A stretch of DNA of 64,000 nt from Hymenobacter sp. J193. GTDB lineage: Bacteria; Bacteroidota; Bacteroidia; Cytophagales; Hymenobacteraceae. This document shows positions 51,801 through 59,431 of this stretch, piece by piece. Position numbers and translations under genes: made by a program. Location of the stretch: the NCBI RefSeq assembly GCF_024700075.1, contig NZ_JAJONE010000001.1:2136001-2200000 (forward strand), written 5' to 3'. The notes below the pieces were generated by a model that was given only the letters and a program-made list of their open reading frames with translations, ran no database searches and was not told the origin of the DNA. Numbering within the stretch: position 1 is the stretch's first letter; each line of letters starts with the position of its first letter.

Positions 51801-53373
51801 TGTGGCCATAGCTGAGCAGAGCAGCCCGCTCTTCCGGCAGCCGCTGCCCCCAGGCCTCGGGCAGCAACGTGGCCTCGTGCTGGCGGTGCAGGTGAGCGTA
51901 GGCCGCGCCGGCCTGCATGATTTCGTGGAGGCGGGCGGCTTGCTGCCCCCAGGCCGGGTTGGTTAGCGCCGTGCGGCCCAGGGGCGGGGCTAGATGGGCA
52001 TGGCGGGCGGCGGGCAGCAGGGCTTCGGCCGCGGCCCGGCCACTAGGCGCGGGCAAGCTCAGGTGCTGGGCCAACGCCTGGGCTCCTCTTTCAAGCTCTG
52101 CTACGGCAGCTTGCGCCGCCGTCAGCTTTGCCGGCAGGGCCGCCTGCTCAGCGGGCAGCAGCAACGTCAACTCACTGCCCCAGAACAGCAGCGTTTTGGG
52201 AATGCCGATTTTCCGGAGCGTAGCCTGCAGGCGGGCGGCCAGGTTTTCGGCGTGGGAGGCGTCGGCGTCGGTCCAGCGGCTGAGGCCAGCAAAGGCAAGG
52301 CGCGGCAGCTCCGCCGGGCCCCGCTCTTCGGCCAGGCGCAGCAGCTCACCGGCTACTTGCTGGGCCGTACGGCGGCTGTGGCCGATGGGCGCATTTACGG
52401 CCCGGGCGTAGTCGTTGAGGGCCTGACGGTAGCGCGGCAGTTGGGTTATTTGGTCTTCCACGCTGGTGGCCGCGGTGGGTCGGCCCAGGCTTAGCGTCTG
52501 GCGCAGCTCTTCGTGCAGAGCTTTCTTGTTGGCTTTGTGGCTGTGCAGCTCCAGGCAGGCCGCGCCCAGGCCCAGGGCATCGAGGCGGCGCTTCACTACT
52601 TCCAGAGCGGCCATCTTCTCGGCCACGAACAGCACTTTCTTGCCGGCCCCAATGGCCTCGGCCAGCAGGTTGGCAATGGTCTGCGACTTGCCCGTGCCCG
52701 GCGGCCCCTGAATGACGAGGTTGCGCCCTTCCTGCACGGCCAGCAAAGCCAGCAGCTGCGAGGAGTCGGCGTCGAGGACCTGATGCAGCTCGTGGGCCGT
52801 GCTTTCGGTATCGAGAAAGGCCTCTTCCTCTACGCTGGGCGGCGCATCGGTGAAGCCGGTTTCCTGGCCCAGCAAAGCCTGGATAGCCGGATGCTTCAAC
52901 AGCGTAGATGTACCGTCGGAATTGGTGGGCCACGTGGATGGGTCCAGGTCGCGGTAAAGCAGCAGCTTGCTGAAGGAAAAAAAACCCAGCGCCATGGCAT
53001 CAGCTTCCACTGTCCAGCGGCTGCGCCCGGCCAGGGCGGCGCGCACCGCGGCGAAATACTCCGGCAGCGGCTGGTTATCGAAGTCGGGCAAGGGCAGGAC
53101 AATGCCGAAATCAGCCTTGAGTCGGGCCTGCAGACTGAGGTTTCCTTCTACTTCGGCGCCGGAATAGGTGAGCTTGAACCGCTCGGCCACTGCGCCGCGC
53201 TCCAGCACCACTGTCACCAGCACCAGCGGAGCCTGGCGCGGCTCCGCGCTGCTTTCGGCTTCGTACCAGCTCAGCTGCCCCAGGGACAGGTACAGGATGT
53301 TCACGCCGGTTTCTTCCAAGCTGGTGCGGGCCGTGTAGTAGGTGTTGAGCAGCCGACTTTCCAGCTTAGCCAC
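48895..53373 (-). CDS. DUF4011 / SF1 helicase / REase-fold nuclease / DUF3320 protein, main part
   Basis: This 1492-residue open frame is the bulk of a single giant gene whose N-terminus lies in another frame at 53411-53794. Domains in order: rest of DUF4011 (1-130), AAA/SF1 helicase with Walker A GPPGTGKS (about 223-230), DEASQ with GDSKQLPPT (about 876-905), WHYRSRHQSL, NVQGDERDVILIS (about 1075) and LNVLITRARQR (about 1113). A DUF559/Vsr-type nuclease domain follows (about 1175-1275: VDPDQPGQYVLGIECDGA, then ARDRDRL, GW, RIWSTDWF). A DUF3320-type C-terminal domain lies at about 1330-1490. Helicase plus nuclease in one polypeptide suggests antiphage or plasmid defence; I recall such proteins listed as defence systems (possibly Hhe, low certainty). 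The first residues listed start at GTG 53373, but the frame is open upstream to 53515. Confidence 0.85.
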   Translation of the reverse strand: MAKLESRLLNTYYTARTSLEETGVNILYLSLGQLSWYEAESSAEPRQAPLVLVTVVLERGAVAERFKLTYSGAEVEGNLSLQARLKADFGIVLPLPDFDNQPLPEYFAAVRAALAGRSRWTVEADAMALGFFSFSKLLLYRDLDPSTWPTNSDGTSTLLKHPAIQALLGQETGFTDAPPSVEEEAFLDTESTAHELHQVLDADSSQLLALLAVQEGRNLVIQGPPGTGKSQTIANLLAEAIGAGKKVLFVAEKMAALEVVKRRLDALGLGAACLELHSHKANKKALHEELRQTLSLGRPTAATSVEDQITQLPRYRQALNDYARAVNAPIGHSRRTAQQVAGELLRLAEERGPAELPRLAFAGLSRWTDADASHAENLAARLQATLRKIGIPKTLLFWGSELTLLLPAEQAALPAKLTAAQAAVAELERGAQALAQHLSLPAPSGRAAAEALLPAARHAHLAPPLGRTALTNPAWGQQAARLHEIMQAGAAYAHLHRQHEATLLPEAWGQRLPEERAALLSYGHKWWKFLSGDYRRARKRLQSLWRGPLPEEPETIVAVIDAVHEASRYRQIIEDAAPLAGPLFGPAWLGLRSDWTTLTRVADYLLLTHQRIARQELPAALLSYLERASGQGNGFNFATLPADVGLGSESSLDNIAGLLATLEAALAQHRTALQAVVDSLQLNEARRFGPEGRLQFQPFDTQQTTLAAWAANVPALQLITEWNNVAATVQQEQLPELLLLAESWPEAPGYLAAAVRQTWLEFLQRQAYEQHPALRQFERAGYEEIAARFRQADQDSLYHNRIRAMRQHFEELPNPQAGGQMLVIRNEFAKKTRHKPLRRLMEEAGRAVQAIKPVFMMSPLSVASFLPPGAVEFDLVVFDEASQVKPVDALGAIARGKKLVVVGDSKQLPPTSFFDSLTGTGEAADEENVTADIQSILELCKARQMPERMLRWHYRSRHQSLIAASNHLFYENKLVVFPSPGNQGQLGLVYHHLPETYYERGTTRTNPLEAQAVAAAVLQHARTTPRLTLGVVAFSTVQRQAIQDALEVLRRQHPETEDFFAAHRHEPFFIKNLENVQGDERDVILISIGYGRTREGYLSMSFGPLNGEGGERRLNVLITRARQRCEVFTNLTAADLDLSRTRAQGVKDLKTFLSFAQHGRLNQNEETGRAMDSPFEEAVYRALTARGYQLRPQIGSQGFYIDLAVVDPDQPGQYVLGIECDGAMYHSARSARDRDRLRQEVLEAVGWRLHRIWSTDWFRNPARETERAVQAIEEARRLNALDELNEPDEELLPEPAGLEREEPAAPDANPTVVPYQVALLPDAIRQQELHQYSLGQLATWLSLVVQVESPVHIEEATRRLATASGASQMGARIRKVGREAALLAKNLCHLRQEGDFLWTPTMQTPPLRDRSQLPAISRKLSFVAPEELALALRTVVEQSFALPREAVFLPAVRLLGFARLSEEMRLQLEPALAGLLDRGELVEVNGVLKPAG

Positions 53374-53410
53374 CGGCTCATCGGTTTGCAGCTTGTTGTC
53401 GGGCAGGGCC

Positions 53411-53794
53411 TCACCCCCCGCCCCCCTCTCCCGTGGAGAGGGGGGAGCCTGACGACGGTCGTTCTGACGAGGCGGAGTTGCTTCGCTCGCGCTGCGCAGC
53501 TCCGCCGTCGGCGGCTACCGGATTGGTGGCTTCGGACGCGACTACTCCCGTTTCGGTGGGCAACGGGGCGGCCAGTAGCGTAGGTTTATCTGGCTCCGGC
53601 GCGGGGGCGAAGTACATGGTTTTGCCCTGCCGCACCAGCCTATCAAACACTTGCGCCGACTGCTCCCGCACCACTGTTACGCCCCGCGCCGGGGAAGAAC
53701 GAAAGTTGAGCAGCGGGTTGCGCAGGCCCAGGTCCAGCAGTTCCTGGCGGGAGGCTTCGAGGCGAGCGGCAAGCGTAGCATCAGCGGGCATCAT
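53411..53794 (-). CDS. N-terminal fragment of the DUF4011 helicase-nuclease
   Basis: From ATG 53794 the fragment contains the DUF4011 start block (ELLDLGLRNPLLNFRSS, about residues 18-34), followed by VRQGKTMYFAPAPEPDK. It then enters low-complexity sequence derived from two intergenic-type palindromes and stops at 53411. Deleting one G from either G6 run of GGGGGGCGGGGGG (minus strand, 53414-53426) joins it to the main open frame through GEALPDNKLQ. The full protein would then have about 1630 residues. This is a frameshift, a phase-variable tract or an assembly error, not a separate gene. Confidence 0.75.
   Translation of the reverse strand: MMPADATLAARLEASRQELLDLGLRNPLLNFRSSPARGVTVVREQSAQVFDRLVRQGKTMYFAPAPEPDKPTLLAAPLPTETGVVASEATNPVAADGGAAQRERSNSASSERPSSGSPLSTGEGGGG
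53421..53506. repeat. Two intergenic-type palindromes inside a coding region
   Basis: CCCCCCTCTCC (53421-53431) pairs with GGAGAGGGGGG (53435-53445). GGCGGAGTTGC (53471-53481) pairs with the GCAGCTCCGCC at 53496-53506 with one mismatch. Both resemble dispersed intergenic repeats yet lie within the helicase-nuclease gene, at its frame break. Confidence 0.7.
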
Positions 53795-53893
53795 AAAGCA
53801 GGATAAATACGCATTGAACCAAGCGCCAGACGCAGCAAACCCGCCACCTGCAACAGCTGACGGGTTTGGAAAAAGTAACCAGAGCGGCCGGGC

Positions 53894-55672
53894 CTAGCTA
53901 ACGGCCGGGCGGTTTTTCAGGCCCAGCTTGGAGTGCTTGAAGCCGTAGTTGAAGTACAACGCCAGCCCGATAATCAGCCAGCCGAAGAACAGCAGCCAGT
54001 TGTTGATGCCCAGCTGCGTCATCAGGTAGAGGTTGGTGAGCAAGCCTAGGGTGGGCAGCAAGCTCAGCTTTTTGCGGAACGACAGCCAGGCCAGCCCGAG
54101 GCAGAACAAAATGAAGACCAGCATCGGAATGTAGTGGCGGAACTCCTCGTAGCCCCCGTCGCCGCGCACGGCGCTGCCAAACTCGCGCAGGCCGGCCTGG
54201 TTGTAGAGGAACAGCAGCCCCAGCCCGATGAGCATGATGAGCGGCACCAGAAACTGCCCGTTGATGTAGGGCACCTTGAAGCGGGCATCGGAGCGGCCGT
54301 AGGGGTCGATGACGAGGATGCCGCCGCACACCAGCGCAAAGGCAAACAGGGTACCGATGCTGGTCAGGTCAATCACTAGGTCCATGTTCAGCAGCATGGC
54401 CGGCACGCCCACGAAAAAGCCCGTGACGATGGTGCTGAACGAGGGCGTGTGAAACCGCGGGTGCACCTTGGCAAATACCGGCGGTAGCAGTCCGTCCCGG
54501 CTCATCGTCATCCAGATGCGGGGCTGACCAATCTGGAACACCAGCAGCACCGAGGCCATAGCGAAGATGGCACTCACGGCCACCACGCCGGCCAGCCAGT
54601 TGAGGCCCACTTTCTGAAACACAAACGCCAGGGGGTCGCCCACGCCCAGCTCCGTGTAGCTTACCATCCCCGTGAGTACCAGCGTGATGATGACGTAGAG
54701 CACGGTACAGATGATGAGGGCGTAAATCATGGCCCGGGGCAGGTCGCGCTGCGGGTTCTTGCACTCCTCGGCCGTGGTGCTGATGGCATCGAAGCCGATG
54801 TAGGCGAAGAACACTGCCGATACACCCTTGAGCACCCCGCCCACGCCGTTGGGCGCAAATGGGCTCCAGTTGGCCGGATTCACGTAGAACACGCCCACGC
54901 CGATGACGGTAGCCACCACAATCAGCTTGAGCAGGACCAGCAGGTTGGAGGCGTTTTTGGATTCCTTGATGCCGATGTACACCACGGCCGTAATCAGCAG
55001 GGTGATGAGGCCAGCGGGCAGGTCAATTACCAGGCGCAAACCGCCGGGCAACTCCGGGGCCGTGCTCCAGGCGCGGTAGCCCACCATCTGCGCCGATTCA
55101 GCGGCGGGCAGCGGCTGGTTGGCCTGCATCAACGCCAATACCTCGTTGTAGTACTTGTGGGCACTCTGCATGCCCATGGTAAGCCAGACGGGCACCTGCA
55201 CGCCTATGCCCGAGAGCAGCCCGGTGAAATAGTCGCTCCACGATATGGCCACCACGATGTTGCCCACGGCATATTCCATAATCAAGGCCCAGCCGATAAT
55301 CCAGGCGGCCAGCTCCCCGAAGGAGGCATAGGCGTAGGTATACGCCGAGCCCGACACCGGAATGGTAGCCGCAAACTGCGCGTAGCACAGCGCCGAGAAG
55401 GCACAGGCAATGGCCGTGAAGACAAACAGCAAAGACACGGCCGGACCGCCGTCGTGGGAGGCGTTGCCGATGGTGCTGAAGATGCCGGCCCCGATAACGG
55501 CGGCAATGCCCAGGGAGGTCAGGTCGCGCACGGTGAGGTGGCGGGCCAGGCTATGCTGACCAGGGTGAGTGCCGTGCAGGTCCGTATCGGCCGGCGGGCT
55601 AACGAGCAGATCCGTCAGGGATTTGCGGCGGAACAGACCGCTGATACGCGAGGGAGGTAGCGGAGTAGACAA
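53894..55672 (-). CDS. APC-family amino-acid permease (CAT-like)
   Basis: The 592-residue transporter has about 14 membrane segments. LGIAAVIGAGIFSTIG is the substrate-binding TM1, SGSAYTYAYASFGELAAWIIGW lies in TM3, and AVFFAYIGFDAISTTAEECKNPQRDLPRA is the diagnostic TM8-loop block of cationic amino-acid transporters. The open frame begins at TTG 55672, with no ATG nearby, so the start is approximate. It imports an amino acid by proton symport or exchange; the substrate is not certain. A possible -7 box (TATCTTTTG) lies about 55 bp upstream. The stop is 99 bp from the helicase gene's start. Confidence 0.92.
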   Translation of the reverse strand: MSTPLPPSRISGLFRRKSLTDLLVSPPADTDLHGTHPGQHSLARHLTVRDLTSLGIAAVIGAGIFSTIGNASHDGGPAVSLLFVFTAIACAFSALCYAQFAATIPVSGSAYTYAYASFGELAAWIIGWALIMEYAVGNIVVAISWSDYFTGLLSGIGVQVPVWLTMGMQSAHKYYNEVLALMQANQPLPAAESAQMVGYRAWSTAPELPGGLRLVIDLPAGLITLLITAVVYIGIKESKNASNLLVLLKLIVVATVIGVGVFYVNPANWSPFAPNGVGGVLKGVSAVFFAYIGFDAISTTAEECKNPQRDLPRAMIYALIICTVLYVIITLVLTGMVSYTELGVGDPLAFVFQKVGLNWLAGVVAVSAIFAMASVLLVFQIGQPRIWMTMSRDGLLPPVFAKVHPRFHTPSFSTIVTGFFVGVPAMLLNMDLVIDLTSIGTLFAFALVCGGILVIDPYGRSDARFKVPYINGQFLVPLIMLIGLGLLFLYNQAGLREFGSAVRGDGGYEEFRHYIPMLVFILFCLGLAWLSFRKKLSLLPTLGLLTNLYLMTQLGINNWLLFFGWLIIGLALYFNYGFKHSKLGLKNRPAVS

Positions 55673-55859
55673 AGTGGGTGCAGGGGCTGGGAGAGAGGGT
55701 AAGGGAATTTCAGGGCCAAAAGATAGAGAATAATGCGGCGGGGCGCGGTATTCAGCCCCTACCGGCGAGCAGGCAGCCGCTTTTCCGGGGAAATGATAGG
55801 GTATCCGTGTGGAATCCGGCCGGCGGGCGCATCAACAAAGCAACCTAGTCTTACTACCA

Positions 55860-56638
55860 ATGCCGGCCCGCCCTACCCTCTCCGTTCCCCAGCCCTGCCA
55901 CGAAAGCTGGGCCGCCATGACGCCCACCGCCCAAGGCCGCTACTGCGCCGCCTGCAGCAAAGTCGTGGTTGATTTCACCCGCATGAGCGACGCAGAATTG
56001 CTGGCGTTTCTGCAGCGGCAGCCCGCTACCAGCTGCGGGCGGTTCACTTCGCAGCAGCTTAACCGCCCCTTGGCGGTTCCAGCGGCGCACACGCCGTGGC
56101 GCCGCTGGCTGGCCGCCGCAGCTTTGGCGCTAGGGCTGAGTGAGGTGGTAGCCAGCAGCGCGCAGGCACAAGCGCCGGTTTCGCAACTGGGGCAGCAGCC
56201 GGAGCCGGAGGGTGCTCATGGGAAGTCTCGTCCCTCGGATTCTAGTGATAAAGCTTTAAAAAAGTAAAGGCTACGCTGTATGGCCGTGTTGTTGATCAGG
56301 AAACGGGCCAGGGCATAAGCGGTGTAATTGTGATGCTTGATGACAATACTGCGGGAGCCCAAACGGCCGCTGATGGCTCATTTACAATTATTGTGGACGC
56401 TTTAGAAACGCAGAAGAGCAAGACTACGCTTCGATTTTCTTCGGCCGATTACGAAAGCGCAGAACGGCCCGTTCGATTGGCACCCGGGAAGGCGCATGTG
56501 CCAGTTATGAAGCTAAAGTCTCGCTATACAGGGATGATACTTGGAGGTATTGGGCTCCTTCAATCGGTTAGCCGGCCAACTGCCTATCAGCTATTTCGCA
56601 TCAAACTAGAAGTTCTGCGGCAGACGTTCCTTACTTAA
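55860..56638 (+). CDS. Cys4/TM/CarboxypepD-like protein 1, needs a -1 frameshift for its second half
   Basis: From ATG 55860 the zero frame encodes 135 residues. The Cys4 module has Cys13, Cys29, Cys32 and Cys59 in the pattern PC-x3-W-x2-M-x3-G-x2-C-x2-C-x3-VVDF. A membrane segment follows (about 82-100), then an AQAQ stretch and a polar linker ending KALKK-stop at 56267. The missing beta-sandwich (ATLYGRVVDQETGQGISGV onward) is in the -1 frame, open from the slippery heptamer A-AAA-AAG at 56258-56264 to 56638. A shift there would give 259 residues, comparable with the paralogues of 238 and 231. Programmed frameshifting, a lost base in A7 or an assembly error are all possible. Confidence 0.7.
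56258..56267 (+). promoter_or_regulatory. Candidate -1 ribosomal frameshift site
   Basis: The zero-frame codons are TTA-AAA-AAG-TAA, so the heptamer A-AAA-AAG is in the correct register for tandem slippage and directly abuts a stop codon. The -1 frame continues for 124 codons into the expected domain. A weak downstream stem (TGGCC 56281-56285 with GGCCA 56306-56310) is visible. No good upstream Shine-Dalgarno-like stimulator is seen. Confidence 0.5.
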
Positions 56639-56645
56639 ATAAGCT

Positions 56646-57362
56646 ATGCCTACCATCAACGTTCCAAAACCCTGCGGAGAGTCTTGGTCGGACATGACGC
56701 CCGCCACCCAGGGCAGCCATTGCGCCGCCTGCAATAAAGTCGTGGTCGACTTCACCCGCATGACCGACGCCGAGCTACTGGCGTTTCTACACCGGCAGCC
56801 CGCCACCGGTTGCGGCCGGTTCACATCCCAGCAACTTAACCGCCCGTTGGTAGTGCCAGCGGCGTCTACGCCGTGGCGGCAGTGGCTGGCGGCGGCGGCA
56901 TTGACGCTGGGGTTGGGCGAGGCTGTAGCAGGTAGCGCGCAGGCGCAGGCGTCGGTTTCGCAGCTGGGGCAGCAGCTGAAGCCTACTCAAGCTCTACCTA
57001 TAAGCTATACAACCGCTTCAGAAACCCGGCAAGTCAGCATTTCAGATACATCTGTACTGATACGAGGCCGGGTGCTGGATGAGAAAATGGGCTTGCCTGG
57101 CGTGACTGTGCAGCTGCAAGGCACGCAGCTAGACACCAGCACCGATTCGGATGGGTACTTTCAGTTGCTCCTAGAAAAGGAAGCAGCTGCTTCAGGTACC
57201 AACCTGGTTTTTTCTTTTGTGGGCTTTGAGACACAACAGGTAGCTGTTCCGCGAAACGGGGAGATACAAGTTGTGTTAGTGGAGAATGTAACAGGCAACT
57301 GGGAGTCTATTCCCTTCCCGATGAGGTGGTGGCAACGCATTGGCAACCTGTTTCGCCGGTAG
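56646..57362 (+). CDS. Cys4/TM/CarboxypepD-like protein 2
   Basis: The 238-residue paralogue is intact. It has Cys10, Cys26, Cys29 and Cys56 in the same module as its neighbours, a membrane segment (about 78-98), and an Ala/Gln linker (SAQAQASVSQLGQQ). A CarboxypepD_reg-like beta-sandwich follows (about 137-218: VLIRGRVLDEKMGLPGVTV, then DSDGYFQLLL, FVGFETQQVAV). A Trp/Arg-rich tail (RWWQRIGNLFRR) ends it. The first 75 residues are nearly identical to protein 1, so the duplication is recent. The Cys4 module probably binds zinc in the cytoplasm and the beta domain probably faces the periplasm; the role is unknown. Confidence 0.8.
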   Translation: MPTINVPKPCGESWSDMTPATQGSHCAACNKVVVDFTRMTDAELLAFLHRQPATGCGRFTSQQLNRPLVVPAASTPWRQWLAAAALTLGLGEAVAGSAQAQASVSQLGQQLKPTQALPISYTTASETRQVSISDTSVLIRGRVLDEKMGLPGVTVQLQGTQLDTSTDSDGYFQLLLEKEAAASGTNLVFSFVGFETQQVAVPRNGEIQVVLVENVTGNWESIPFPMRWWQRIGNLFRR

Positions 57363-57395
57363 AATCTATTATGCATTGCTTCCCCGACTGACTCT

Positions 57396-58091
57396 ATGAA
57401 TACGATCAACATTCCCCAGCCCTGCGGCCAACCTTGGGTTGCCATGACGCCAACTGCTGCCGGCCGTTTCTGCGGAAGCTGCCAGCACGAAGTGGTGGAT
57501 TTCTCACGTATGACGGAGGCGGAGGTAGTGGCGTGGCTTGCTCAGAGCCAGACTACCAACGTCTGTGGCTCCTTCCGGGCCCATCAGTTCAAGCCAGTAG
57601 CAACTTCCCCGCCCCGTTGGCGCCGCTGGCTGGTTGCCGCAGTAGCCGTGCTAGGCTTCAAGCCCTTGCTCACCGGCTGCCAAACGGCTGCTCCCCACGC
57701 CCAAACCGAGCTTGGCACTGAGCAGATCGACGCTTCTGCCCAGGTGCCCGACAACCAAATTATCATTCGGGGCCGCGTGGTGGAAGGCTCAACGAATCAG
57801 GGTGTGGCCGGGGCTCGGGTACTTATTGGCGACACGGAGTACGGAGCTATGACCGATGAGCAGGGCAATTTCAGTTTCATTATGCTCCGGGAATGGGCAC
57901 CCGTGCAGGATGGGCGCGTGCAGCTACGGATAAGAGGAAGCGAGTTGACCTACTTGCCACAAGACACGCTCCTAAACACCCGCGATGCTGTTAACTCGCT
58001 TGCCATACGTCTGGCCCGCATTCCTGATGGAGAAAGAGTCAAAGGCTTGCTAATGCGGCCTGAGTCACCGCAGAAGCCCCCATTGCACTAG
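57396..58091 (+). CDS. Cys4/TM/CarboxypepD-like protein 3
   Basis: The 231-residue protein keeps Cys10, Cys26, Cys29 and Cys57 and the PC-x3-W-x2-M-x-P-T core, but has diverged from the other two. Its hydrophobic segment (about 77-92, WLVAAVAVLGFKPLL) is followed by TGCQ. The beta-sandwich (about 118-205) starts IIIRGRVVEGSTNQGVAGA and has DEQGNFSF. It is 33 bp after protein 2 and on the same strand, so the three are probably one transcript. The function is unknown. I recall similar Cys-rich N-termini on TonB-like and carboxypeptidase-regulatory proteins of Hymenobacter. Confidence 0.78.
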   Translation: MNTINIPQPCGQPWVAMTPTAAGRFCGSCQHEVVDFSRMTEAEVVAWLAQSQTTNVCGSFRAHQFKPVATSPPRWRRWLVAAVAVLGFKPLLTGCQTAAPHAQTELGTEQIDASAQVPDNQIIIRGRVVEGSTNQGVAGARVLIGDTEYGAMTDEQGNFSFIMLREWAPVQDGRVQLRIRGSELTYLPQDTLLNTRDAVNSLAIRLARIPDGERVKGLLMRPESPQKPPLH

Positions 58092-58144
58092 AATCCAACC
58101 TACCCACCAAACCTTTCCCGCCACAAAAGCCTTATTCCGGCAGT

Positions 58145-59230
58145 ATGAAACACCTGCTGCTGGCTTCCCTGCTGTTTTTAGGCACCCTCTCGGGCTGCGT
58201 GCTTAAGCCCACCAACAAGTACGACGTTTTCACGGAGCGGGCTCAGCTGCCGCAGGAAGAGGCCGTACACGCGCGCAACTCCCTGGAGTGGTGGTATTTC
58301 ACCGGCCACCTGCGCGACAAGACTACCGGCGAAACCTTCGGGGTGGAGTACGTTTTCTTCCACTTCAACCTCACCGGCAAGCAGGACTGGCAGATGGTGA
58401 ACTTTGCCCTCACCGACCCCAAAACCCAGCAGTTCCGCTACGACTATAAAGTAGAGAAGCTTCCCGCGCTGCTGGCCCCTACCCTGCCCCTGGCCCTGAG
58501 CATGACCAAGCAAAACCAGCAATGGACGCTAACCGGGCAGGAAGGCCGCTACCAGCTGCAGGCCCGCATGGCCCAGCACCCCGGCCAGGCCATCAGCCTG
58601 AGCACCGTGCCCAGCAAGCCCATTCTGCTGCACGGCGGCACCGGCTACGAAAACTACGGCAGCGTGGCCCGGGCCGGCTACTACAGCTACCCGCGCCTTC
58701 AGGCCACCGGCACGATTGAGGTCGATGGCAAAGTCCACGAGGTGGAGGGCGAGCTGTGGTACGACCGGCAGTGGAACTGCAACTCCGTCACCAACAAGGG
58801 CATTGGCTGGGATTGGTTTAGCCTTCAGCTCGACGAGCCCCGGGAAGAGTTGATGGCCTACCACCTGTTCGACAAGAAAACCGGCAAGGCCGTGAACGGC
58901 GGCTCCCACTTCGGGCCGCAGGGACAGAACACCCACTTGGCCGGCTCCGACTTCCAGCTCGAAACCCTAGACTACTGGACCAGCCCCACCACCCGGCGGC
59001 GCTACCCCAGCAAGTGGCGCCTGCGCGTACCCAGCCAGGGCTACGACCTCACCATCACCCCCGTTATGGCCGATCAGGAGCTCACGCTCAGGCTGTTTGC
59101 GGGCATCGGCATGAGCTACTGGGAAGGCATGTGCCGCGTCACGGGCACCCACCACGGCCGCCCCGTCACCGGCAACAGCTACGTCGAAATCACCAACCGG
59201 GGGAAGGAAAGTGGTGAGGTGGTGAAATAG
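58145..59230 (+). CDS. Lipocalin-like lipoprotein (AttH/CrtC type)
   Basis: The 361-residue protein has a lipoprotein signal (MKHLLLASLLFLGTLSGC, Cys18) and a double lipocalin fold of the AttH/carotenoid-1,2-hydratase family. The signatures are NSLEWWYFTGHL (about 46-57), VEYVFFHFNLTG and GELWYDRQW near residue 206, which is the conserved acid-aromatic block. Members bind or modify hydrophobic molecules; no activity can be assigned. The last residues (SGEVVK) are encoded by the beginning of a dispersed repeat, so the native C-terminus has probably been replaced. Confidence 0.85.
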   Translation: MKHLLLASLLFLGTLSGCVLKPTNKYDVFTERAQLPQEEAVHARNSLEWWYFTGHLRDKTTGETFGVEYVFFHFNLTGKQDWQMVNFALTDPKTQQFRYDYKVEKLPALLAPTLPLALSMTKQNQQWTLTGQEGRYQLQARMAQHPGQAISLSTVPSKPILLHGGTGYENYGSVARAGYYSYPRLQATGTIEVDGKVHEVEGELWYDRQWNCNSVTNKGIGWDWFSLQLDEPREELMAYHLFDKKTGKAVNGGSHFGPQGQNTHLAGSDFQLETLDYWTSPTTRRRYPSKWRLRVPSQGYDLTITPVMADQELTLRLFAGIGMSYWEGMCRVTGTHHGRPVTGNSYVEITNRGKESGEVVK

Positions 59231-59410
59231 TGAGATGGTGAGTTCGGCGTGTCATTGCGAGCAAAGCGAAGCAATCCGTCCTTTTCAGCACCAGACATAT
59301 TCTTTTACCAGCCAGCCCTTGACGCCAGCGCATAACGTCAGGGGCTTTTCACCTTTCAGGGCTCAGCACGTTGTCCGGGACGGATTGCTTCGCGCTGCTC
59401 GCAATGACAC
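59216..59410. repeat. Second copy of the composite nested-palindrome element
   Basis: Left flank GAGGTGGTGAAATAGTGAGATGG matches that of the 22560 copy. Outer arms 59249-59281 and 59378-59410 (starting GTGTCATTGCGAGCAAAGCG) are inverted with two mismatches. The inner imperfect hairpin CCCTTGACG/ACGTCAGGGG (59317-59345) corresponds to the perfect one at 22657-22690. The left flank overlaps the end of the lipocalin gene. Confidence 0.85.
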
Positions 59411-59431
59411 ACCGAACTCGCTAAGTCATTG

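Noticed and set aside
53845..53875. Terminator between the permease and helicase genes
   Set aside because: An AAACCCG/CGGGTTT stem exists, but the loop is long and no T-run follows on either strand.
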